Positions 4,806 to 7,541 of a DNA stretch of 7,541 nucleotides are shown one piece after another. The notes below the pieces were generated by a model that saw only the letters and a list, made by a program, of their open reading frames with translations, did no database searches and was not told the DNA's origin. Each line of letters starts with the position of its first letter. The first letter of the stretch is position 1. A program made the translations under genes and the position numbers. This DNA comes from an uncultured Anaerotruncus sp. (GTDB lineage: Bacteria; Bacillota; Clostridia; Oscillospirales; Ruminococcaceae), in the NCBI RefSeq assembly GCF_902490045.1, contig NZ_CABUCJ010000113.1, positions 1 to 7,541 on the forward strand, given 5' to 3'.

Positions 4806-5681
4806 ATGATCCGGTTTGCGGAGGAAGGGATGCGCGCCCGGCTGCAAGAGCTGTGGCGCGAGTGCTTCGGCGACAGCAACGAATATGTCGACCTCTATTT
4901 CGCGAGCCATGACATCGCGCGGCATACGATGGTCTTCATGGACGGGGAGAACCCCGTCTCGATGCTTTCGCTGCTGCCGATGACGGTGGTGACGCGGGCG
5001 GGCATCCTGCCCGCGCGGTACGTCTACGCGGTGGCGACCAGGGAGAGCTATCGCGGGCGGGGGATCAGCACGCGCATGCTCGAGGCGGCCCACAGGGTGC
5101 TGCGCGCCGAGGGGGTCAAGCTGTCGGTGCTCGTGCCCTCGAGCGCCGCGCTCTACAACTTCTACGGCAGGCGCAGATTCGACACCGAGTTCTATTCGGG
5201 GCTGGCGGTCGTCGGGCGGGAGGAGATCGAGCCCTTCACGGGCAGCTTCGTCATCAGCGAGGCCGATCCCCTGGAGTTCATGCAGATCCGCGAGCGGGCG
5301 TTCGCCGGGCGCACGATGTTCGTGCGCTGGGACGGCGACGCGCTCGCCTACCGGCTGACCGAGACGGCCTTCAACGGCGGCGAGACGCTGGCGATCACGA
5401 TCGGCGACGCGCGCGCCATCGCCGTCTGCCACATGGAGGGCGGCGCGGTGAACGTCAAGGAGCTCGCGCTCGACGGGATGGCCGCGGGCACGGCGCTTTC
5501 GGTGCTCCAGCACAAGTACGGCGCCGACGAGTACCACCTGCGCCTGCCGCTCGACCTCGACTGCCCCTATCCGCTCGAGCGGGTGCCGGCGGGCGTGAGC
5601 TGCTGGTACGACCCCGAGGCCCGCGCGCGGGTGTTCGGCGGCGGGGGCGGGGCACCCTACCTGAACCTGGTGCTCGACTGA
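4806..5681 (+). CDS. GNAT-family N-acetyltransferase, Eis-like
   Basis: The 291-aa protein has an N-terminal GNAT domain (about 1-140). The acetyl-CoA pyrophosphate loop SYRGRGIST is at residues 81-89, followed by the family helix MLEAAHRVLRAEG and the strand-turn VPSSAALYNFYGRRRF (110-125). A second, weaker acyltransferase-like region follows (about 140-290), which together with the first resembles Eis-type proteins (Acetyltransf_9), though it is shorter than the roughly 400-aa Eis. Such enzymes move acetyl groups from acetyl-CoA to amines; the acceptor cannot be told here. The start at 4806 follows GGAGGTGA, which overlaps the upstream stop. After the stop comes a GC hairpin without a T tract. 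Confidence 0.85.
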   Translation: MIRFAEEGMRARLQELWRECFGDSNEYVDLYFASHDIARHTMVFMDGENPVSMLSLLPMTVVTRAGILPARYVYAVATRESYRGRGISTRMLEAAHRVLRAEGVKLSVLVPSSAALYNFYGRRRFDTEFYSGLAVVGREEIEPFTGSFVISEADPLEFMQIRERAFAGRTMFVRWDGDALAYRLTETAFNGGETLAITIGDARAIAVCHMEGGAVNVKELALDGMAAGTALSVLQHKYGADEYHLRLPLDLDCPYPLERVPAGVSCWYDPEARARVFGGGGGAPYLNLVLD

Positions 5682-5684
5682 ACG

Positions 5685-5699
5685 CGCCGCCGGGCGGCG
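5685..5699 (+). repeat. GC hairpin without a T tract
   Basis: CGCCGCC (5685-5691) is the reverse complement of GGCGGCG (5693-5699), giving a tight stem just after the GNAT stop. No U-rich run follows, only ATCAAATTTATAAC. It probably acts on RNA stability or partly reduces readthrough to the next gene, which still has its own ribosome binding site. Confidence 0.4.
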
Positions 5700-5732
5700 G
5701 ATCAAATTTATAACAGATCGAGGTGCTGACAG

Positions 5733-6278
5733 ATGATCTATGTATTTCTGGCCGATGGGTTTGAGACGGTCGAGGCGCTCGCCGTCGTCGACGTGCTGCG
5801 GCGCGCCAAGCTGGAGGTGCGCACGGCGGGCGTGGGCGGCAGGACCATCACGAGCGCGCACGGCGTGCCCGTCGTGTGCGATATTTCCGCCGGGGAAGTG
5901 AAGCTGGAGGAAATGGAGATGCTCTTTTTGCCGGGCGGCATCCCCGGGACCCCCAACCTCGAGGCGAGCAAAGAGGTGCAGGACTGCATCACCTACGCCG
6001 CCGGGCACGACAGGTGGATCGCCGCCATCTGCGCGGCGCCCTCGATCCTGGGCCGCCGCGGCCTGCTGGAAGGGCGCACGGCGACCTCCTACCCGACCTT
6101 CCAGAAGGAGCTGCGCGGCGCGGATATCCCGGCGGACGCCTACGTCTGCGTGGACGGCAGATACGTCACCGGGCGGGGTATGGGCGTCGCCGTCGAGTTC
6201 GGGCTCAAGCTCGTCGAGCTGCTCGCCGGGAAAGAGGCGTCCGAAACCATCCGCGGGTCGATCCAATGCAGGGAATAG
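5733..6278 (+). CDS. DJ-1/PfpI family protein
   Basis: This 181-aa protein has the DJ-1/YajL layout. FLADGFETVEA (residues 5-15) carries the acidic residue (E11) that partners the nucleophile. FLPGGIPGT (65-73) is the conserved glycine loop. The nucleophilic elbow AAICAAPSIL has Cys100. The C-terminal TGRGMGVAVEFGLKLVELL (147-164) is the helix that normally begins GRGPG in relatives. Here Met replaces the usual Pro. DJ-1 proteins have been linked to oxidative and glyoxal stress and to protein or nucleotide repair, but many have no confirmed activity. The ATG has GAGGTG about eight bases upstream. The 3' end overlaps the start of the cyclo-ligase by 13 bases. Confidence 0.92.
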   Translation: MIYVFLADGFETVEALAVVDVLRRAKLEVRTAGVGGRTITSAHGVPVVCDISAGEVKLEEMEMLFLPGGIPGTPNLEASKEVQDCITYAAGHDRWIAAICAAPSILGRRGLLEGRTATSYPTFQKELRGADIPADAYVCVDGRYVTGRGMGVAVEFGLKLVELLAGKEASETIRGSIQCRE

Positions 6279-6880
6279 ACATCCGGCCGCTCAAAATGCG
6301 GCTGCGCGGGGAGATCAAGGCGTGGCGGCGGAACCTTGAGCCCGGCTGGAAGGCGGCCGCCGACGAACGGATCCGGGGGCGGGTGCTCGCGCTGCGGGAA
6401 TACGCGGCGTGCAATACCCTGCTGACCTATGTCTCGCTGCCCATCGAGGTGGACACGCTCGGGCTGATCGCCCGCGCCTTCGCGGACGGCAAAAAGGTGG
6501 CCGCGCCCCGCTGCATCGAGGGCACCCACGAGATGGAGTTCTACGAGATCTCCTCGATGGACGACCTCGCGCCCCAGACCTTCGGGGTGCTCGAGCCGGT
6601 CCGGGAGCGGTGCCGGCTGCTCGCCGATTTTTCGGGGAGCGTCTGCCTCGTGCCCGCGCTCGCCTATGACCGGGCGGGGTACCGGCTGGGGTACGGCGCG
6701 GGGTACTACGACCGGTTCCTGTCGGTCTACCCCGGCCCGAAAATCGGGCTGGTGTACGCGCAGAACCTGCGCAGGAGCCTGTGGAAGGGCCGGTACGACG
6801 TGCCGGTCGATCTGATCGTCACCGAGGCGCGCCTCTTTGTCCCGCAGGCGGCGGGTCCGGCGCGCAAAAAAAAGAAATGA
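6266..6880 (+). CDS. 5-formyltetrahydrofolate cyclo-ligase
   Basis: This enzyme converts 5-formyl-THF to 5,10-methenyl-THF with ATP and returns the inhibitory 5-formyl form to the active folate pool. The 204-aa protein has the N-terminal helix IRPLKMRLRGEIKAWRRNL (6-24) with the family LR.EIKA.RR pattern, TYVSLPIEVDT (54-64), and the phosphate-binding RLGYGAGYYDRFL (140-152). The length is normal. The ATG at 6266 is chosen over 6296 because DIRPLK precedes the conserved helix in relatives I know. Its ribosome binding site is weak, and it overlaps the DJ-1 gene by 13 bases, so coupling is likely. The last four codons encode KKKK and lie on the T tract of the antisense terminator, and the stop codon is inside its stem. 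Confidence 0.92.
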   Translation: MQGIDIRPLKMRLRGEIKAWRRNLEPGWKAAADERIRGRVLALREYAACNTLLTYVSLPIEVDTLGLIARAFADGKKVAAPRCIEGTHEMEFYEISSMDDLAPQTFGVLEPVRERCRLLADFSGSVCLVPALAYDRAGYRLGYGAGYYDRFLSVYPGPKIGLVYAQNLRRSLWKGRYDVPVDLIVTEARLFVPQAAGPARKKKK

Positions 6881-6910
6881 CGGTTTCGGGCACGCCCGAA
6901 ACCGTCATTT
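6866..6910. terminator. Bidirectional intrinsic terminator between convergent genes
   Basis: Arms at 6875-6891 and 6894-6910 are exact reverse complements of 17 bases around two bases, with ATGACGGTTTCGGGC as the core. On the minus strand the stem is followed by TTT-C-TTTTTTTT (6877-6866), a very strong U tract that ends the 50-aa gene's transcript. On the plus strand only TTTGCGTTGT follows, so it works less well there. The cyclo-ligase stop (6878-6880) lies in the left arm. Confidence 0.9.
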
Positions 6911-6917
6911 GCGTTGT

Positions 6918-6934
6918 CCCCGCGCCGGGCGGGG
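6918..6934 (-). repeat. Second small GC hairpin
   Basis: CCCCGC (6918-6923) and GCGGGG (6929-6934) form a 6-bp stem with a 5-nt loop, between the mini-protein stop and the main terminator. No T tract adjoins it. It may stabilise the 3' end of the short mRNA. Confidence 0.4.
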
Positions 6935-6971
6935 AGTTGGTTACAGTCTGTCGATGTAGAGCCCGCTTGAA

Positions 6972-7124
6972 TCAGCAGCAGCCGCCGCCGAATCCGCCCC
7001 AGCCACAGAGGAGGATAATGATGATGATGATCCAGATCCAGCTGCCGTAGCCGTAACCGCCGAAACCGCCGTTTCCATATCCACAGTTCTGCATGCCGCA
7101 CCCGCAGCAATTGTTGTTACACAT
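6972..7124 (-). CDS. 50-aa Gly/Cys-rich hydrophobic mini-protein (YjcZ/sporulation-like)
   Basis: Translation from the ATG at 7124 gives a 50-aa protein. An asparagine- and cysteine-rich head (MCNNNCCGCGMQNC) leads into a Gly/Tyr stretch (GYGNGGFGGYGYGS). A hydrophobic segment follows (WIWIIIIIILL, residues 29-39), and the tail is CGWGGFGGGCC. Eight cysteines in 50 residues and a run of six isoleucines are unlikely in a random reading. The ATG has GAGGTG seven bases upstream, and the gene ends just before a strong minus-strand terminator, so it looks like a complete transcription unit. Gly/Tyr-rich single-helix mini-proteins of this style include YjcZ-family sporulation proteins. The exact family is a guess, and its role is unknown. 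Confidence 0.8.
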   Translation of the reverse strand: MCNNNCCGCGMQNCGYGNGGFGGYGYGSWIWIIIIIILLCGWGGFGGGCC

Positions 7125-7154
7125 AAGTTGACACCTCGCTGTTGATGATTTGTT

Positions 7155-7183
7155 TCATACTATGTCTGAAGCGGCAAATGGGT
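7155..7183 (-). promoter_or_regulatory. Possible SigK-type promoter of the mini-protein gene
   Basis: On the minus strand AC (7183-7182), a 17-bp spacer and CATAGTATGA (7164-7155) resemble AC-N16/17-CATAnnnTA, with one mismatch at the end. The start point would lie roughly 25-30 bases before the ATG. No TTGACA-like -35 is seen for this -10. The evidence is thin but fits a sporulation mini-protein. Confidence 0.35.
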
Positions 7184-7266
7184 TACATCAACCGGAAAGA
7201 GAAATTTTCTGCCGTCCGCCCGGGGCCCACGTTGAAAAAAATTGTACAGGAAAGTCGTTAAAAGAT

Positions 7267-7295
7267 TTGATTATTATGCCGAATTGAGGTATTAT
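7267..7295 (+). promoter_or_regulatory. Sigma-A-type promoter of the gene at the right edge
   Basis: TTGATT (7267-7272; 4 of 6) is followed by a 17-bp spacer and TATTAT (7290-7295; 5 of 6). The start point is near 7302 and the leader would be about 64 nt. ATTGTACA occurs at 7241-7248 and again at 7298-7305, flanking the promoter. Confidence 0.6.
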
Positions 7296-7325
7296 ATATT
7301 GTACATTGGGTTTTTCCGCCACAGG

Positions 7326-7347
7326 CCCGGGAAGGCTTCCCGCCGGG
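7326..7347 (+). repeat. Leader hairpin before the right-edge gene
   Basis: CCCGG (7326-7330) pairs with CCGGG (7343-7347), and inside it GAAG pairs with CTTC; alternatively GGGAAG-G-CTTCCC (7329-7341) pairs by itself. It ends just before GGAGGATAGGAGG. It could affect translation or only stabilise the leader. Confidence 0.4.
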
Positions 7348-7365
7348 TGGAGGATAGGAGGACAC

Positions 7366-7541
7366 ATGAGCAACCGGGACGAGTTTGAAGACCTGATCAA
7401 GAACTTTAAGCTGGACGACGTCGAGGACCCCGCGCCCGCGCAGACGCCCCCGCCCCGCCGCCCCGCTTTTGACTTTGAAGAGGATAACCAGCGCTACAGC
7501 GCGGCCAGGGAACGCCGGCCGGCCGGCGCGGCCGCCGTGCG
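7366..7541 (+). CDS. N-terminal fragment of an unidentified protein
   Basis: Only 58 codons are in the window, then the sequence ends. The start is supported by GGATAGGAGG four bases upstream of the ATG and by a promoter 70 bp further up. The visible part is hydrophilic: MSNRDEFEDLIKNFKLDDVE is acidic and probably helical. It is followed by a Pro/Ala/Arg-rich linker (about 22-35), FDFEED, and an Arg/Ala stretch. Such a low-complexity, acidic, proline-rich start is often the cytoplasmic tail of a membrane protein, for example a LytR-CpsA-Psr protein in this lineage. I cannot confirm that, since no membrane segment is in view. Confidence 0.7.
   Translation, partial: MSNRDEFEDLIKNFKLDDVEDPAPAQTPPPRRPAFDFEEDNQRYSAARERRPAGAAAV

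Noticed and set aside
5707..5716. TTTATAAC as a -10 for an internal promoter before the DJ-1 gene
   Set aside because: No -35-like hexamer lies at the right distance; the region upstream is a GC hairpin. The gene is more simply read as part of the operon.
4734..6266. 510-codon minus-strand frame opposite the GNAT and DJ-1 genes
   Set aside because: It is a high-GC shadow frame rich in His, Arg and Ala without domains; the plus strand carries clear family motifs over the same range.
7018..7032. ATG/ATC trinucleotide run as a microsatellite repeat
   Set aside because: The short GATGATGATGAT tract is simply the antisense of the isoleucine run in the mini-protein and needs no separate explanation.

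Overview
The window is GC-rich DNA with strong GGAGG-type ribosome binding sites, tight operons and a gene set (ThyX, a Clostridia-type thymidylate kinase, DUF2156, a phi-LC3-type holin, a tiny Gly/Cys-rich YjcZ-like protein) that suggests a high-GC, endospore-lineage Clostridia bacterium, probably Oscillospiraceae/Ruminococcaceae-like. This placement is inferred from gene content and style; no rRNA or other marker gene is present.

Left part (1-1303). The right half of an intrinsic terminator for a gene outside the window opens the sequence. A minus-strand lysis cassette follows: a phi-LC3-type holin (1230-913), a zinc N-acetylmuramoyl-L-alanine amidase (about 932-270) and a 68-aa XhlA-like holin (268-62). 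It is driven by a promoter whose 17-bp spacer lies inside a perfect 21-bp palindrome, so it looks repressor-controlled. The holin-amidase junction is abnormal. The amidase zinc motif is encoded upstream of any ATG/GTG/TTG in its frame, so the protein needs an ATC start, a +1 shift at a GGGG run, or a corrected base.

Intergenic control region (1231-1518). It holds two minus-strand terminator-like hairpins, the divergent plus-strand promoter with its own inverted repeat, a possible sporulation-type promoter and a leader inverted repeat. It feeds a 264-aa cysteine-rich conserved protein of unknown function (1519-2313).

Central plus-strand operon (2423-6880). After a large GC hairpin come thyX, tmk, a DUF2156 acyltransferase-like protein, an Eis-like GNAT, a DJ-1/PfpI protein and 5-formyltetrahydrofolate cyclo-ligase, with overlaps or very short gaps. 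ThyX consumes methylene-THF to make dTMP, Tmk phosphorylates dTMP, and the cyclo-ligase returns 5-formyl-THF to the folate pool, so three of the six genes share a dTMP/folate theme. The two acyltransferase-fold genes and the DJ-1 gene are not obviously linked to it.

Right part (6866-7541). A near-perfect convergent hairpin terminator separates this operon from a 50-aa Gly/Cys-rich membrane mini-protein on the minus strand, which has a SigK-like promoter. A divergent promoter drives the start of a plus-strand gene that runs off the window. No CRISPR array, insertion sequence, tRNA or rRNA was seen.
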